From Caulobacter flavus (GTDB lineage: Bacteria > Pseudomonadota > Alphaproteobacteria > Caulobacterales > Caulobacteraceae), in the NCBI RefSeq assembly GCF_003722335.1, contig NZ_CP026100.1:3756001-3820000 (forward strand): a stretch of 64,000 nucleotides of DNA, written 5' to 3'. Within the stretch, counting starts at the first letter, position 1; the number at the start of each line of letters is the position of its first letter. Shown in pieces: positions 25,126-36,761 of the stretch. The position numbers and the translations under genes are program-made. The notes beneath the pieces are model-generated. The model made no database searches. It saw nothing but the letters and a program-made list of their open reading frames with translations, and was not told where the DNA came from.

Positions 25126-26208
25126 TCAGGCCTCGCCCAGCACCACCCGGCGGGCGCGACCGGCCAGGCGCACGAGCAGTTCGTAGCTGGTGGTCGCCGC
25201 GGCGGCCGCGGCCTCGTCGACCGGCAGGTTCGGGCCGATCAGTTCGACCATCGCGCCCGGGCGGGCGGCGTCGCAGTCGGTGACGTCGATGGCGATCAGG
25301 TCCATCGACACCCGGCCCAGAAGACGGCGGCGCGCGCCGTCGAACCATACGTGGCCGGCAGGACTGGAGCCGCGCAGCACGCCGTCGGCATAGCCGCAGG
25401 CCAGCACCGCCACGCGGGTTGTCTGGGTCGCGGTGAAGGCCGCGCCATAGCCGATCGACTCGCCGCGCGGCACGACCCGCACCTGCAGGATCGGCGCTTC
25501 CAGCGTCGCAACGGCCTTGATCCGGGCGTCGTGCACGTCGCGCGGGCCGCCGCCGTAGAGGGCGATGCCCGGCCGGCACTGGTCGAAATGATAGTCGCCG
25601 CCCAGGAACACGCCGGCCGAATTGGCCAGGCTCCTGCGGGCGTTCGGGAAAAGGTCGGCCGCGTCGCGGAAGCGGGTCAGCTGGCGGGCGTTCAGCGGAT
25701 GCTCCGGCTCGCCGGCGCAGGCCAGGTGGCTGATCACCAGCGAGACGTTCAAATGCTTGAGCCGGTCCATCGAGGCGGTCAGCACGGCGGCTTCCTCGTG
25801 GCGCAGGCCCAGGCGGTTCATGCCGGTGTCGACATGGATCGCCGCTTCCAGCGTTCCCTTGCCGGCCTGGCTGTTCCAGGCCTCGACCTGGGGCAGGCTG
25901 TTGAGCACCGGGATCAGCCCGGCCTGGACCAGGGTCGGCCCCGAGCCCGGCGTCGCCCCGTCCAGCACGTGGATCTTCGCCTCGCGATCGCCCAGCGCCT
26001 TGCGCAGGGCCACGCCTTCGGCGAGCCGCGCCACATAGAAACCGCGCGCGCCCTCGTCCCACAGACGGCGGGCGACGATACCCGCGCCCAGGCCGTAGCC
26101 GTCGGCCTTGACCGCCGGCGCCAGCTCGGCGCCGCCGGCCTCCGCCTTAAGCAGGGCGTAGTTGGCCGCGAGGGCGTCGAGGTCGAGGGTCAGGCGGGCG
26201 TCGGTCAC
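25126..26208 (-). CDS. alr: Alr, alanine racemase
   Basis: A 360-residue PLP enzyme interconverting L- and D-alanine for peptidoglycan. The PLP lysine is Lys34 in [11 protein letters not shown]; the catalytic tyrosine of the C-terminal domain lies in [27 protein letters not shown] and [13 protein letters not shown] are further family motifs. It is the only alr in the window and is oriented with dnaB and marC, separated from them by a plus-strand secreted protein gene. Confidence 0.96.
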   Translation of the reverse strand: MTDARLTLDLDALAANYALLKAEAGGAELAPAVKADGYGLGAGIVARRLWDEGARGFYVARLAEGVALRKALGDREAKIHVLDGATPGSGPTLVQAGLIPVLNSLPQVEAWNSQAGKGTLEAAIHVDTGMNRLGLRHEEAAVLTASMDRLKHLNVSLVISHLACAGEPEHPLNARQLTRFRDAADLFPNARRSLANSAGVFLGGDYHFDQCRPGIALYGGGPRDVHDARIKAVATLEAPILQVRVVPRGESIGYGAAFTATQTTRVAVLACGYADGVLRGSSPAGHVWFDGARRRLLGRVSMDLIAIDVTDCDAARPGAMVELIGPNLPVDEAAAAAATTSYELLVRLAGRARRVVLGEA

Positions 26209-26332
26209 GGGGCGGCTCTAGCATCCTTGGGGCTCAGGGGAGAAGCCGACGTACGACTGTTTTTGCACGGCCCCGATAGACAGACGCCCGCTTCGGACTA
26301 CCTTCCGACCGTTACGCAACTGGAGGTGGTTC

Positions 26333-27055
26333 GTGAAGCTCGTCGTGCTTTCGCTGGGTGCTATGCTGATGTTGGGCGCCGATGCGGCCGTCGCTCAAGA
26401 ACCGGCCCCACCGCCGCTATGGAGCGGAACCTCGGGACTCGCGCCGACTCTGGTCTCGAAGAAGGTCGGGGTCGTCCAACCCGGCGAGACCTATGAGAAG
26501 GCGATCAAGAAGCCCACGCGGACCGCCCGACTGACGGCGGAGCACAGCTTTAGCTACGGTCCCGAGACCTTCACCATACCGGCCGGTACGCCGTTCTATG
26601 GGGCGCAGTTCCTGGCTATCCCCCGGGTCGGATCGGGGCCGGCGCCCGTGCGTCGCAAGGACGACATCCATTGGTGCTCGGCCGCCAAGGAAAAGCCGGT
26701 GGTCTGTTTTCGATGGACGGCCGGCAAGGTCGAACGCGCTTCGGCCGGAGGCTTCATGATCCTGAGCCGCAGCCCCAGCGGCCAATGGATCGAGGACCGC
26801 CCACCCGCCTTGAAGGAGCAGGTCGTCGAGATCGATCCGCCTTACGAACAGAGCCAAACCCTCAAGGCGGTGACCGAAGAGGGGGTCGTGGTCGCCACGC
26901 TCATCAAGCAGGGCAGCGGCGACTGGGGCTATGACACCCCGGTCAAATGGGGTGTGAAGGCAGCCCTGGTGTCGGGCGGGTATGTCGTCTTCGAACCCGT
27001 TCGAGACGCCGCCGGCGCCCTGACCGCCGCTCGGGTGACGCCAGCCAAGCCCTGA
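26333..27055 (+). CDS. Secreted protein of unknown function
   Basis: A 240-residue protein starting at GTG with CTGGAGGTGG just upstream. It has a clear Sec signal peptide (MKLVVLSLGAMLML, cleavage likely after AVAQ) and a mature periplasmic or extracellular domain with two cysteines (WCSAA and VVCFRW) close enough to form a disulfide. Beta-rich composition is suggested (TFTIPAGTPFYGAQFLAIP). I do not recognise a family. It sits between alr and marC, convergent to marC with 13 bases between the stops. Confidence 0.75.
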   Translation: MKLVVLSLGAMLMLGADAAVAQEPAPPPLWSGTSGLAPTLVSKKVGVVQPGETYEKAIKKPTRTARLTAEHSFSYGPETFTIPAGTPFYGAQFLAIPRVGSGPAPVRRKDDIHWCSAAKEKPVVCFRWTAGKVERASAGGFMILSRSPSGQWIEDRPPALKEQVVEIDPPYEQSQTLKAVTEEGVVVATLIKQGSGDWGYDTPVKWGVKAALVSGGYVVFEPVRDAAGALTAARVTPAKP

Positions 27056-27068
27056 CGCCCGCCAGGAC

Positions 27069-27755
27069 TCACCGCGTCGCCAGGAACTGCGTCACCAGGG
27101 CTTCGACGCCGCTGGCGACGATCTGCACGCCGATGCACATCAGCAGGAACGCCATCAGCCGCGACATCACCCGCGCGCCGTTGACGCCCAGCAGCGACAG
27201 CACCCGGTCGGAAGCGCGGTAGAACACCCAGACCATCAGGGCGATCACCGCGACGGCCAGGCTCGCGCCCATGAAGAACGGGATCACCGAGTGGCCCTCG
27301 ACCGGCCGCTGGGACGACAGGGCGATGGCCACCGAGATCGCGCCCGGGCCGGTGGTGAACGGCATGGTCAGCGGGAAGAAGGCCATGTCCTCGGCCCGCG
27401 CCTTGGCCGGAGAGCTGGCCTGGTCGGCCTTGCGCTCCTCGTGCTCCTCGGGGGCCATCAAGAGCGCCCAGGCGCGGATCGCCACCACCAGGCCGCCAGC
27501 CACCCGCAGGGCGCCCAGGCTGACCCCGAAGAAGTTCAGCACGTAGCCGCCCAGCAGCAGCGAGCCCAGCAGGATGAAGAAGGCGTAGAGCGCGATGGTC
27601 GGCGCCAGGCGCTTGCGCGTCTCGGCCGGGTGGTCGGCCAGCATCTGGTGGAAGATCAGCGCCGCCCCGACCGGATTGACGATCGAGAACAGGGCCGGGA
27701 AAGCCAGCAGAAACGCCCCGACGAAGGTCGAGACGGGCAGGGGGCTGAACTCCAT
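27069..27755 (-). CDS. MarC family membrane protein
   Basis: A 228-residue protein with six membrane helices: the opening FVGAFLLAFPALFSIVNPVG is the first MarC/SNARE-like repeat and FPLTMPFTTGPGAISVAIAL begins the second, including the conserved NPVG and TGPG motifs. A charged insert of about 25 residues (EEHEERKADQ) lies between them. MarC proteins were once linked to multiple antibiotic resistance, but that role was not supported; function is unknown. Confidence 0.88.
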   Translation of the reverse strand: MEFSPLPVSTFVGAFLLAFPALFSIVNPVGAALIFHQMLADHPAETRKRLAPTIALYAFFILLGSLLLGGYVLNFFGVSLGALRVAGGLVVAIRAWALLMAPEEHEERKADQASSPAKARAEDMAFFPLTMPFTTGPGAISVAIALSSQRPVEGHSVIPFFMGASLAVAVIALMVWVFYRASDRVLSLLGVNGARVMSRLMAFLLMCIGVQIVASGVEALVTQFLATR

Positions 27756-27827
27756 GACGCGCGTCTTCCTCCTGAATCGCGCGCCGAGGGTTGCCCGACG
27801 CGCCCATGCAGGTAAAGCGCGAGACGC

Positions 27828-29348
27828 CTATTCGTCGTCGCCGCTGCGCATCTGGTGGAAATAGTGGTCGCGCGACAGGTTGCCGAAGCGGGTCGTGTCG
27901 CTGTTGAACGACAGGCGCACCGTGCCGATGGGACCGTGACGCTGCTTGGCGATGATCACCTCGGCCAGGCCTTGTAGCTTGTCCATTTCCTCTTGCCAGG
28001 TCAGGTGCTCGGGCGTGCCTTCGCGCGGCTCGGCGCGGCCGACATAGTAGCTTTCGCGGAACACGAACCAGACCATGTCGGCGTCCTGCTCGATCGAGCC
28101 GGATTCACGAAGGTCCGACAGCTGCGGGCGCTTGTCGTCGCGGCTTTCGACCTGACGCGACAGCTGCGACAGGGCGATGACCGGACAGGCCAGTTCCTTG
28201 GCCAGGGCCTTGAGGCCCATGGTGATCTGCGAGACTTCCTGCACGCGGCTGGCGTTCGAACCCAGGTCCGAGCCGGTGACCAGCTGCAGGTAGTCGACGA
28301 CGATGAGGTCCAGGCCCACCTGACGCTTCAGGCGACGGGCCCGGGCGGTCAGCTTGGCGATCGAGATACCGCCGGTGGCGTCGATATAGAGCGGCGCTTC
28401 CTGCAGCTCCATGGCCGCGTCGCGCACGCGTCCGAACTCGCTGGCGTCGATCTCGCCCTTGCGGAGCTTGTCACCCGACACGCCCGACGCGTCGGCCAGC
28501 ATACGCAGGGCCAGCTGTTCGGCGCTCATTTCCAGGGAGTAGAAGGCCACCACGCCGCCGTTGACGGTCTTGCGGCTGCCGTCGGGCTGGGGCTCCCAGG
28601 CATACTTCTTGGCGACGTTGAAGGCGATGTTGGTCGCCAGCGCCGTCTTGCCCATCGACGGACGCCCCGCCAGCACGATCAAGTCGGAGGGGTGAAGGCC
28701 GCCGATCTTCTGGTCGAGGTCGATCAGGTCCGAGGCCAGGCCCGACATGCCGCCGTCGCGCTGGAAGGCCTCGGCCGTCATCTCGACCGCGCCGCGCAGG
28801 GCGTCGCCGAAGCTGACGAAGCCGGAGCTGGCCGTGCCGCTTTCGGCCAGGGTGTAGAGCTGCTGTTCGGCCGCCTCGATCTGGTCGCGGGCGGGGCGCT
28901 TCTCGTCGCCGTGGCCGTGAGCGGCCGAGGCGATCTCGCCGCCGATGCGGATCAGGTCGCGGCGCAGGGCCAGGTCGAACACGGCGCGGGCGTAGTCGCC
29001 GACATTGGCCGCCGGCGGCGCGCGGTCGACGAGGTCGGCCAGGTAGCGGATGCCGCCCAGCTCCTCGAACGCGGGATCGCGCTTGAATTCGTCGGCCAGC
29101 AGGATCGGCTCGGCCAGCTGGCCCTTGCGGATGTGAGTCTCGATCGACTGGAACAGCCGCTGGTGGAAGGGCTCGTAGAAGTGGCGGCCCTGCAGGCTGT
29201 CTGTCAGCCGCTCGTAGGCCGAGTTGTCGTACAGCAGCACGCCCAGCAGCGCCTGTTCGGCTTCCAGGTTGTGCGGCGCGACGGCGATAGCGGGGGCGTC
29301 CTGCGCCGGCGGGCGCAGATCGAGAGCAGGTACGAGCGACATCGGCAT
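27828..29348 (-). CDS. dnaB: DnaB, replicative DNA helicase
   Basis: A 506-residue hexameric helicase. The N-terminal helical domain begins at APHNLEAEQALLGVLLYDNS; the RecA-like motor has Walker A AGRPSMGKTALA, Walker B DLIVVDYLQLV and the LSQLSRQVE motif. Length is normal and there is no intein insertion. It is preceded by a region of 144 bases containing the convergent terminator of the TonB-dependent receptor gene upstream on the same strand. Confidence 0.97.
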   Translation of the reverse strand: MPMSLVPALDLRPPAQDAPAIAVAPHNLEAEQALLGVLLYDNSAYERLTDSLQGRHFYEPFHQRLFQSIETHIRKGQLAEPILLADEFKRDPAFEELGGIRYLADLVDRAPPAANVGDYARAVFDLALRRDLIRIGGEIASAAHGHGDEKRPARDQIEAAEQQLYTLAESGTASSGFVSFGDALRGAVEMTAEAFQRDGGMSGLASDLIDLDQKIGGLHPSDLIVLAGRPSMGKTALATNIAFNVAKKYAWEPQPDGSRKTVNGGVVAFYSLEMSAEQLALRMLADASGVSGDKLRKGEIDASEFGRVRDAAMELQEAPLYIDATGGISIAKLTARARRLKRQVGLDLIVVDYLQLVTGSDLGSNASRVQEVSQITMGLKALAKELACPVIALSQLSRQVESRDDKRPQLSDLRESGSIEQDADMVWFVFRESYYVGRAEPREGTPEHLTWQEEMDKLQGLAEVIIAKQRHGPIGTVRLSFNSDTTRFGNLSRDHYFHQMRSGDDE

Positions 29349-29441
29349 AAGTTAACGCGATCGCCGTCCGGGCGCTCGGAAGAGCATCGTGAACGGCGAA
29401 GATGAATGGGGATGTTCTGTGTATATCTCTGTGAACGACAA

Positions 29442-29471
29442 AAGGGGACGCAGCCTCCGCCGCGTCCCCTT
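29442..29471 (-). terminator. Rho-independent terminator after the TonB-dependent receptor gene
   Basis: On the minus strand AAGGGGACGC and GCGTCCCCTT flank a ten-base loop and are followed by TTTTG, 22 bases after the receptor stop codon. It separates this gene from dnaB. Confidence 0.85.
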
Positions 29472-29492
29472 CGGACCTTACCTCAGGTCAGC

Positions 29493-31901
29493 TTACCAGT
29501 TGTAGCTGAGCCGGGTGTAGAGGAACCGGCCGTTGAAGCCGAACGGCGAGTAGTTCGGGAAACCGACCACGCCGCTGGTGCTGTTGACGGCCGCCGGCGT
29601 GCGGTTGGGATACTCGTCGAACAGGTTGTTGGCCCCGACCGCCCAGGTCAGCTTGTCGGCGAAGGTGCGGCGCGCCTCCAGGTCGATCACCGCCTTGCGG
29701 CCGGTCCAGTAGTCGAGCGAGGCGGTGGCGTTGGGCTGCAGCACGGTGCCGTAGCCTGTCAGCTTCAGCGTCGCGCCCCACGGCCCCTTGCTCCAGTCGC
29801 CGCTGGCCACGAACTTCGTGCGCGGGGTGCCGCGTTCGAAGGTCAGGACGTTGACGCGGGCGAACAGGGCCGGCGGGACCGGCAGCGACGACAGGGTGTT
29901 GGTCGTCGGCAGGCGGGTGACCTCGGTCTCGTTGTAGTTGCCCGCCAGGGTCAGGTCGAAGCGCCCGGCCTCGGCCGCGTCGAGGCGGTAGCGCACCACC
30001 ACGTCCACGCCCTTGGTGGTGGTGTCGACACCGTTGATGAAGAACCGCGCCGTGGTCACGCCATAGGGCTGCAACAGGGTGTAGATCGCCTGCTGGGTCG
30101 CCGTGCCGGTCGCGCTGCCCTGGATGTTCTCCGAGAGCACGATGCGGTTGTCGATGTCGATCTGGTAGGCGTCGACCGTCACCTCGAACGGGCCGCGGTG
30201 ATAGACCAGGCCCAGCGAGTAGTTCTTGCTTTCCTCGGGCTCCAGCGCCTTGGCGCCCAGCACGGCGGAGACCGGGCTGGTGGCCGGGAAGGTGCCGACC
30301 TCGGTGGCCGTGCCGCTGATGATGTTGGTCGAGGTGGCCGTGAAGTACTGTTGCTGCAGGGCCGGGGCCCGGAAGCCGGTCGACACCGCGCCGCGCACGG
30401 CGAAACCGTCGGCGATGTCGTAGCGGGCGGCGATCTTGCCGGTCGTCTTGGTGCCGAAGTCCGAATAGTCCTCGAAGCGCGCGGCCACGTCGACGTCCAG
30501 CTTGTCGGTCACCTGGCTGTCGAGGTCGACGTAGAAGCTGTAGTTGTCGCGGCTGACGTCGACGGCGTTGCTGGGACGGAAGCCTGGGAAGCCCTGGGCG
30601 CCGGCCGCCAGGCCGTTGTAGCCGCCGTTGGCCCACGAGGCCTGTTCGCCCGCGACGATGTCGTAGCTTTCCTTGCGGTACTCCGCGCCGAAGGCCAGCG
30701 TCGAGGGCTGGGCGAAGGCGGCGATGGTCACCGGGCGGGTGACGTCCAGCGAGGCCACCGCCTGGCGGTAGCGCATCGAGCCGGCCTTGAACGAGGTCGG
30801 CGAGGTCGGGCCGTACGAGGCGTTCAGGCTGTCCTTGACGCCGTAGTCGATGTCGTTCTGGCCGTAGGTGAAGCTGGCGTCGATCGTGTAGGCGCCGGCC
30901 TCGCCCTTGGCGCCGAAGGCGGCGTTGTAGTCGTCGATGTCGGTGACGATCTTGGGCAGGAAGCCGTTCGGATAGATCGACAGGATGTTGGCGGCGTTGT
31001 TGGACAGGCGTGGGAAGGCCGCGCTCTCGCCGTCGCGGTGCTGGTAGCCCAGCCAGCCATAGGCCTTCCAGGTCTCGCCGATCGGAACGCCGCCGTTGGC
31101 GAACAGCGACTTGCTCTCGATCTCGGCGTCGCCGTAGCGGCCGGTGACGACGCCCGGGCTGAAGGCCGACGAGACGTCGCTGCGGTTGGTCGGGTTGCGC
31201 TTGGACCAGTCGGCGGTGACCGTCAGGTAGCCGTCCTCGCCGATGCCGAAGCCCTGCCAGACCGAGGCGGTGTAGGTGACGCCGTCCTTGGCCTTGCGGC
31301 CGTCGGTGTCGCGCGCGGTCTTCACCTCGGTGTTGTAGAGGCCGTAGCTGGCCGTGGCGCCGCCGCCGCTGCGGGCTTCGCGCAGGCGCAGGTTGACGAC
31401 GCCGGCGATGGCGTCCGAGCCGTACTGGGCCGCGGCGCCTTCGCGCAGGATCTCGACGCGGTCGAGGGCGGCGGTCGGGATGGTGTTGAGGTCGAAGGCG
31501 GCCGAGCCGCGGCCGACCGAGCCGTTGACGTTGACCAGTGCCGCGGCGTGGCCGCGCTTGCCGTTCAGCAGCACCAGGGTCTGGTCGGGCGCCAGGCCGC
31601 GCAGCGTGGCGGGGCGCACCGAGTCGGTGCCGTCCACGGCCGACGGGCGCGGGAAGTTCAGCGACGGCGCCAGGGTCGACAGCGCCTGGGCCAGTTCGGT
31701 CGAGCCCTGGCGGGTCAGGGCCTTGCTGTCGACGACGTCGACCGGCGAGACGGTGTCGAGGCGCGAGCGCCCGGCGGTGCGGGTGCCGGTGACGACGACT
31801 TCCTCGACGGCGGTCTGGTCATCGGCGGTCTGGGCTTGGGCGACGGAGACGCTCAGCGCCGAAGCCGAGGCGGCGGCGAGCAGCAGCAGTTGAGTACGCA
31901 T
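29493..31901 (-). CDS. TonB-dependent outer membrane receptor
   Basis: An 802-residue receptor with signal peptide (MRTQLLLLAAASASALS, cleaved near AQAQ), a TonB box (VEEVVVTGTR), a plug domain (about 50-170; VRPATLRGLAPDQTLVLLNG, EILREGAAAQYGSDAIAGVV), and a 22-strand barrel ending LYTRLSYNW with the terminal aromatic expected for BamA recognition. The LNG-R-H and GAAAQYGSDAIAG motifs fit the Caulobacter type of receptor for siderophores or large organic substrates; the ligand is unknown. A promoter probably lies between 31902 and the rplI terminator. Confidence 0.92.
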   Translation of the reverse strand: MRTQLLLLAAASASALSVSVAQAQTADDQTAVEEVVVTGTRTAGRSRLDTVSPVDVVDSKALTRQGSTELAQALSTLAPSLNFPRPSAVDGTDSVRPATLRGLAPDQTLVLLNGKRGHAAALVNVNGSVGRGSAAFDLNTIPTAALDRVEILREGAAAQYGSDAIAGVVNLRLREARSGGGATASYGLYNTEVKTARDTDGRKAKDGVTYTASVWQGFGIGEDGYLTVTADWSKRNPTNRSDVSSAFSPGVVTGRYGDAEIESKSLFANGGVPIGETWKAYGWLGYQHRDGESAAFPRLSNNAANILSIYPNGFLPKIVTDIDDYNAAFGAKGEAGAYTIDASFTYGQNDIDYGVKDSLNASYGPTSPTSFKAGSMRYRQAVASLDVTRPVTIAAFAQPSTLAFGAEYRKESYDIVAGEQASWANGGYNGLAAGAQGFPGFRPSNAVDVSRDNYSFYVDLDSQVTDKLDVDVAARFEDYSDFGTKTTGKIAARYDIADGFAVRGAVSTGFRAPALQQQYFTATSTNIISGTATEVGTFPATSPVSAVLGAKALEPEESKNYSLGLVYHRGPFEVTVDAYQIDIDNRIVLSENIQGSATGTATQQAIYTLLQPYGVTTARFFINGVDTTTKGVDVVVRYRLDAAEAGRFDLTLAGNYNETEVTRLPTTNTLSSLPVPPALFARVNVLTFERGTPRTKFVASGDWSKGPWGATLKLTGYGTVLQPNATASLDYWTGRKAVIDLEARRTFADKLTWAVGANNLFDEYPNRTPAAVNSTSGVVGFPNYSPFGFNGRFLYTRLSYNW

Positions 31902-32035
31902 GGTGTAATCCCCTCGAAACGCTGTCGGTCGGGGGCGCTTTCGCGTCTGGTTCTGGCCGACAGGCGGTTAGACACCCTCAACCTGCGCGAACACGGATCG
32001 TCCTACAATCTGAGCAATTCTAGGTTTCGGCGCAG

Positions 32036-32066
32036 AAAAAAACGGCGCGGATTGCTCCGCGCCGTT
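32036..32066 (-). terminator. Rho-independent terminator of the rpsF-rpsR-rplI operon
   Basis: On the minus strand AACGGCGCGGA and TCCGCGCCGTT flank a four-base loop and are followed by seven T residues. It lies 28 bases past the rplI stop and also insulates the receptor gene downstream. Confidence 0.93.
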
Positions 32067-32094
32067 CTCATTCGTCTGCGAAGGTCCTGACGGA

Positions 32095-32676
32095 TCAGGC
32101 TTCGTAGTCGCCTTCTTGGGCGCCGGCGCCGCCTTCCAGGAGGTCCTGGGCGGCTTCGGCGTCGGCCAGACGCTCTTCCTCGAACTGCGAGGCGATGACG
32201 TTTTCGCCGCGCGCTTGGCGCTCGGCTTCGTCGGCGCTGCGCGCGATGTTGAGGGTGACCGTGACGGTCACTTCAGCGTGCAGCTTCACCTTCACTTCGT
32301 GGACGCCGAGCGTCTTGATCGGCTTGTCCAGCACGATCATCGAGCGGTCGACCTTGCCGCCTTCGGCCTTGATGGCGTCGGCGACGTCGCGGCCCGCGAC
32401 CGAACCGTACAGCTGGCCGCTTTCGCCAGCCTGACGGATCAGGACGTACTGCGTGCCGTCCAGCGACTCACCGGACTTGCCGGCGGCTTCGCGGTTGCGC
32501 AGGTTGCGGGCTTCGATCTCGGCGCGTTGCGCCTCGAAGGCCTTCAGGTTGTTCGAGTTGGCGCGGAGAGCCTTGTTGCGCGGCAGCAGGAAGTTACGGG
32601 CGAAGCCGTCCTTCACCGTCACCACGTCGCCCAGGACGCCCTTGCCTTCGACTCGTTCGAGCAGGATCACTTTCAT
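32095..32676 (-). CDS. rplI: Ribosomal protein bL9
   Basis: A 193-residue large-subunit protein. The N-terminal RNA-binding domain [19 protein letters not shown] and the [10 protein letters not shown] segment are typical, then a long connecting helix and C-terminal domain ([20 protein letters not shown]). It is about 45 residues longer than the enterobacterial form because of an acidic tail ([19 protein letters not shown]), which is usual in alphaproteobacteria. It is the last gene of the rpsF-rpsR-rplI operon, 13 bases after rpsR. Confidence 0.97.
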   Translation of the reverse strand: MKVILLERVEGKGVLGDVVTVKDGFARNFLLPRNKALRANSNNLKAFEAQRAEIEARNLRNREAAGKSGESLDGTQYVLIRQAGESGQLYGSVAGRDVADAIKAEGGKVDRSMIVLDKPIKTLGVHEVKVKLHAEVTVTVTLNIARSADEAERQARGENVIASQFEEERLADAEAAQDLLEGGAGAQEGDYEA

Positions 32677-32689
32677 CGTGGCGTCTCCC

Positions 32690-32974
32690 TTACTTCACGA
32701 CGTAGGGGAGCAGAGCCAGGAAACGGGCGCGCTTGATGGCCTTGGCCAGTTCGCGTTGCTTCTTGGCCGACACCGCGGTGATGCGCGACGGAACGATCTT
32801 GCCGCGCTCGGAAACGTAACGCTGCAGGAGCTTCACGTCCTTGTAGTCGATCTTCGGAGCGTTGGCGCCCGAGAACGGGCAAACCTTGCGGCGACGGAAG
32901 AACGGGCGGCGAGCGCCGCCAGCGGCGGCGGCCGGAGCCGCGGCGCCGGTTTCGGGAGCAGTCGTATCGGTCAT
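32690..32974 (-). CDS. rpsR: Ribosomal protein bS18
   Basis: A 94-residue small-subunit protein that pairs with bS6 on the platform. The conserved core runs from [15 protein letters not shown] through [17 protein letters not shown] to [11 protein letters not shown]. The first 25 residues are an Ala/Pro-rich extension. Fourteen bases separate it from rpsF upstream and thirteen from rplI downstream. Confidence 0.98.
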   Translation of the reverse strand: MTDTTAPETGAAAPAAAAGGARRPFFRRRKVCPFSGANAPKIDYKDVKLLQRYVSERGKIVPSRITAVSAKKQRELAKAIKRARFLALLPYVVK

Positions 32975-32988
32975 GATCTATTTCTCCC

Positions 32989-33396
32989 TTACGCTTGCGG
33001 GGCGAAGTCTTCGCGCGGACGCTCGGAACGCTCAGGGCGGTCCGAACGCTCGGGGCGATCGCTGCGCTCACGGTCGCGACGGGCCAGAACCGGCGACAGT
33101 TCCAGGTCCAGCTCTTCCACGCGGATGGTCATGAAACGCAGCACGTCTTCGTTGATCGACAGCTGGCGTTCCATTTCCTTCACCGCCGGCGCCGGGGCGT
33201 CGATGGCGAGCAGGGAATAGTGGCCCTTGCGGTTCTTCTTGATGCGGTAGGTGAGGTTACGCAGACCCCAGTATTCGATCTTGGCGATGTGACCACCACC
33301 TTCTTCGATCAGGGTCTTGATTTGCTCGTTGAGAGCTTCGGCCTGTTGCGGCGAGATGTCCTGCCGCGCGATGACCACGTGTTCGTAGAACGACAT
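32989..33396 (-). CDS. rpsF: Ribosomal protein bS6
   Basis: A 135-residue protein with the S6 fold ([54 protein letters not shown]). After about residue 103 comes a charged tail with the repeated unit ERSDRP ([19 protein letters not shown]), reminiscent of the glutamate-tailed bS6 of E. coli in position but not in composition. ATG 33396 has AGAGGA upstream; the longer open frame before it is the leader. Confidence 0.97.
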   Translation of the reverse strand: MSFYEHVVIARQDISPQQAEALNEQIKTLIEEGGGHIAKIEYWGLRNLTYRIKKNRKGHYSLLAIDAPAPAVKEMERQLSINEDVLRFMTIRVEELDLELSPVLARRDRERSDRPERSDRPERSERPREDFAPQA

Positions 33397-33426
33397 GTTT
33401 TCCTCTTCCGTTGTGGAAAGCGGCGC

Positions 33427-33451
33427 GGTCGGCGGCGGAAGTCCGACGACC
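33427..33451 (-). promoter_or_regulatory. Hairpin in the rpsF leader, possible bS6:bS18 autoregulatory site
   Basis: On the minus strand GGTCG-T-CGG pairs with CCG-C-CGACC around the loop ACTTCCG, 31 bases before the rpsF start. Known rpsF leaders carry a stem with exposed CCG bases that binds the bS6:bS18 pair; a loop CCG is present here. The match to that motif was made by eye only. Confidence 0.4.
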
Positions 33452-33532
33452 ACGATGGATCCTGTGCGACGAGCGGGAAAATCCCGGCCCAATGAAGGGT
33501 TCGCGCAAGACCGCCTTCCGTGAGAGCGCGCG

Positions 33533-33561
33533 CTATTACAGCAAACGGCGCGGGCAGGCAA
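33533..33561 (-). promoter_or_regulatory. Probable promoter of the rpsF-rpsR-rplI operon
   Basis: Reading the minus strand, TTGCCT (33561-33556) and TAATAG (33538-33533) are separated by 17 bases, a good sigma-70-type arrangement. Transcription would begin near 33526 and give a leader of about 130 bases. Confidence 0.55.
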
Positions 33562-33689
33562 GGCTGGCCCGGGCATTCGGCCCTCGCGGCGCCCGCGTTC
33601 CAGGCGAATTCCGAAAAAGGCGAGGGCAGGGTCGCTTTCCTGACGGAAGGCAGCTTGCCGTTAATACCTAGGGTGGTTAGGGAAGGGCC

Positions 33690-34343
33690 ATGCGGGGTGC
33701 AACCGTGAAAAGCCTGATCCTGGGCGGCGCGTTCGCGCTGTCGATGACGGCTGCCCCGGTGCTGGCCCAGGCGATCAAGAAGCCCGACCTTTCGGTGTCG
33801 TCCAACGACGGCCGGTTCACGGGCTATTCGGCCGCCCTGCCGCTCGACCTGTCGTCCGACGCCGAAAGCACCACCTTCGTGGCCAAGGTCGCCGGCAGCA
33901 TCGAGCAGCCGACCTACGATTTCAATCTGAACATGACGGCCAAGGCCGAAGAGGGCCCCAGCCCGCGCGCCCTGGCGCTGGGCGCGTCGCTGAACAAGCG
34001 CGAGGCGGGCGTGCGCTCGTCGCTGTCGCGGCTGTTCGGGTTCGGCGACCTGCCCAAGTCCAACTATGTCAGCCTGGCGGTCGACATGAACGCCACGCGC
34101 TCGATGGTCATGCCGGGCTCGATCCCGGTGGCTCGCGCCAACCTCCGCTCGGCGCTGACGCTCGACGGCCGCCAGATCGCCTCGATCGGCGTCGGCGGCG
34201 GCACCATGGGCGACGAGGGCGTCGACTTCAGCCTGATCCGTCCGTTCGACATTCCGGCCGAGTTCTCGGTCAGCGTCCGCGCCGAGGACGAGCGCGTCCA
34301 GGACGGCCGCTTCATGGTCAAGCTGGTCAAGACCAACTGGTGA
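33690..34343 (+). CDS. Secreted protein of unknown function
   Basis: A 217-residue protein with a Sec signal peptide (core KSLILGGAFALSMTAAPVLA, cleavage near AQA), then a mature domain without cysteine. The mature part looks beta-rich (STTFVAKVAGSIEQ, DFNLNMTAKAEEG, IASIGVGGGTMGDEGVDFSL) and ends with VRAEDERVQDGRFMVKLVK. Such a pattern could belong to a small lipocalin-like or barrel-like periplasmic protein, but I recognise no family. GGGAAGGG precedes the ATG. It is followed, 146 bases later, by a TonB-dependent receptor gene on the same strand. Confidence 0.75.
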   Translation: MRGATVKSLILGGAFALSMTAAPVLAQAIKKPDLSVSSNDGRFTGYSAALPLDLSSDAESTTFVAKVAGSIEQPTYDFNLNMTAKAEEGPSPRALALGASLNKREAGVRSSLSRLFGFGDLPKSNYVSLAVDMNATRSMVMPGSIPVARANLRSALTLDGRQIASIGVGGGTMGDEGVDFSLIRPFDIPAEFSVSVRAEDERVQDGRFMVKLVKTNW

Positions 34344-34489
34344 CCGCCGGCGCAGCCGCGCCGCTTTCCCGACATCCGGCCCTGGGGGCTTCTCGCGTCT
34401 GTCCGCCCTGCGGGCGCCGGCGAGGCCGCGTTTGCGCGCCCGCGCGGGTCTTTCCCTGCTGAGCGCTCCACCAGAGGGGGAGCGGATAT

Positions 34490-36649
<2,160 letters not shown>

Positions 36650-36696
36650 AAGGGAAGGACGGTCCTGCGTGACCGACCTTTTGCGCTGTGAAGCGG

Positions 36697-36735
36697 CTGG
36701 ATGAGCGTTGCCCTCCGAAGGCAATGCTCATCCAG
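36697..36735. other. 16-bp hairpin between convergent genes
   Basis: CTGGATGAGCGTTGCC and GGCAATGCTCATCCAG form a 16-base stem with one G-T pair and a seven-base loop, between the convergent receptor and peroxiredoxin genes. There is no T tract, so it may be a bidirectional terminator or RNA-end stabiliser. Confidence 0.55.
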
Positions 36736-36761
36736 AAGGTCCGGCAATGAGCCTGGAGCCC

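Noticed and set aside
21740-26062. A 1440-codon minus-strand open frame covering radA, the Yip1 gene and part of alr
   Set aside because: Only its last 207 codons (cvpA) look like protein. The rest is an Arg/Gly-rich frame opened by the high GC content and runs over well-identified genes.
27828-29348. Intein in dnaB
   Set aside because: The product is normal length and the Walker A motif is continuous.
29406-32090. 894-codon plus-strand frame antisense to the TonB-dependent receptor
   Set aside because: Low-complexity Gly/Arg/Val translation with no family features, opposite a complete receptor with signal peptide and TonB box.
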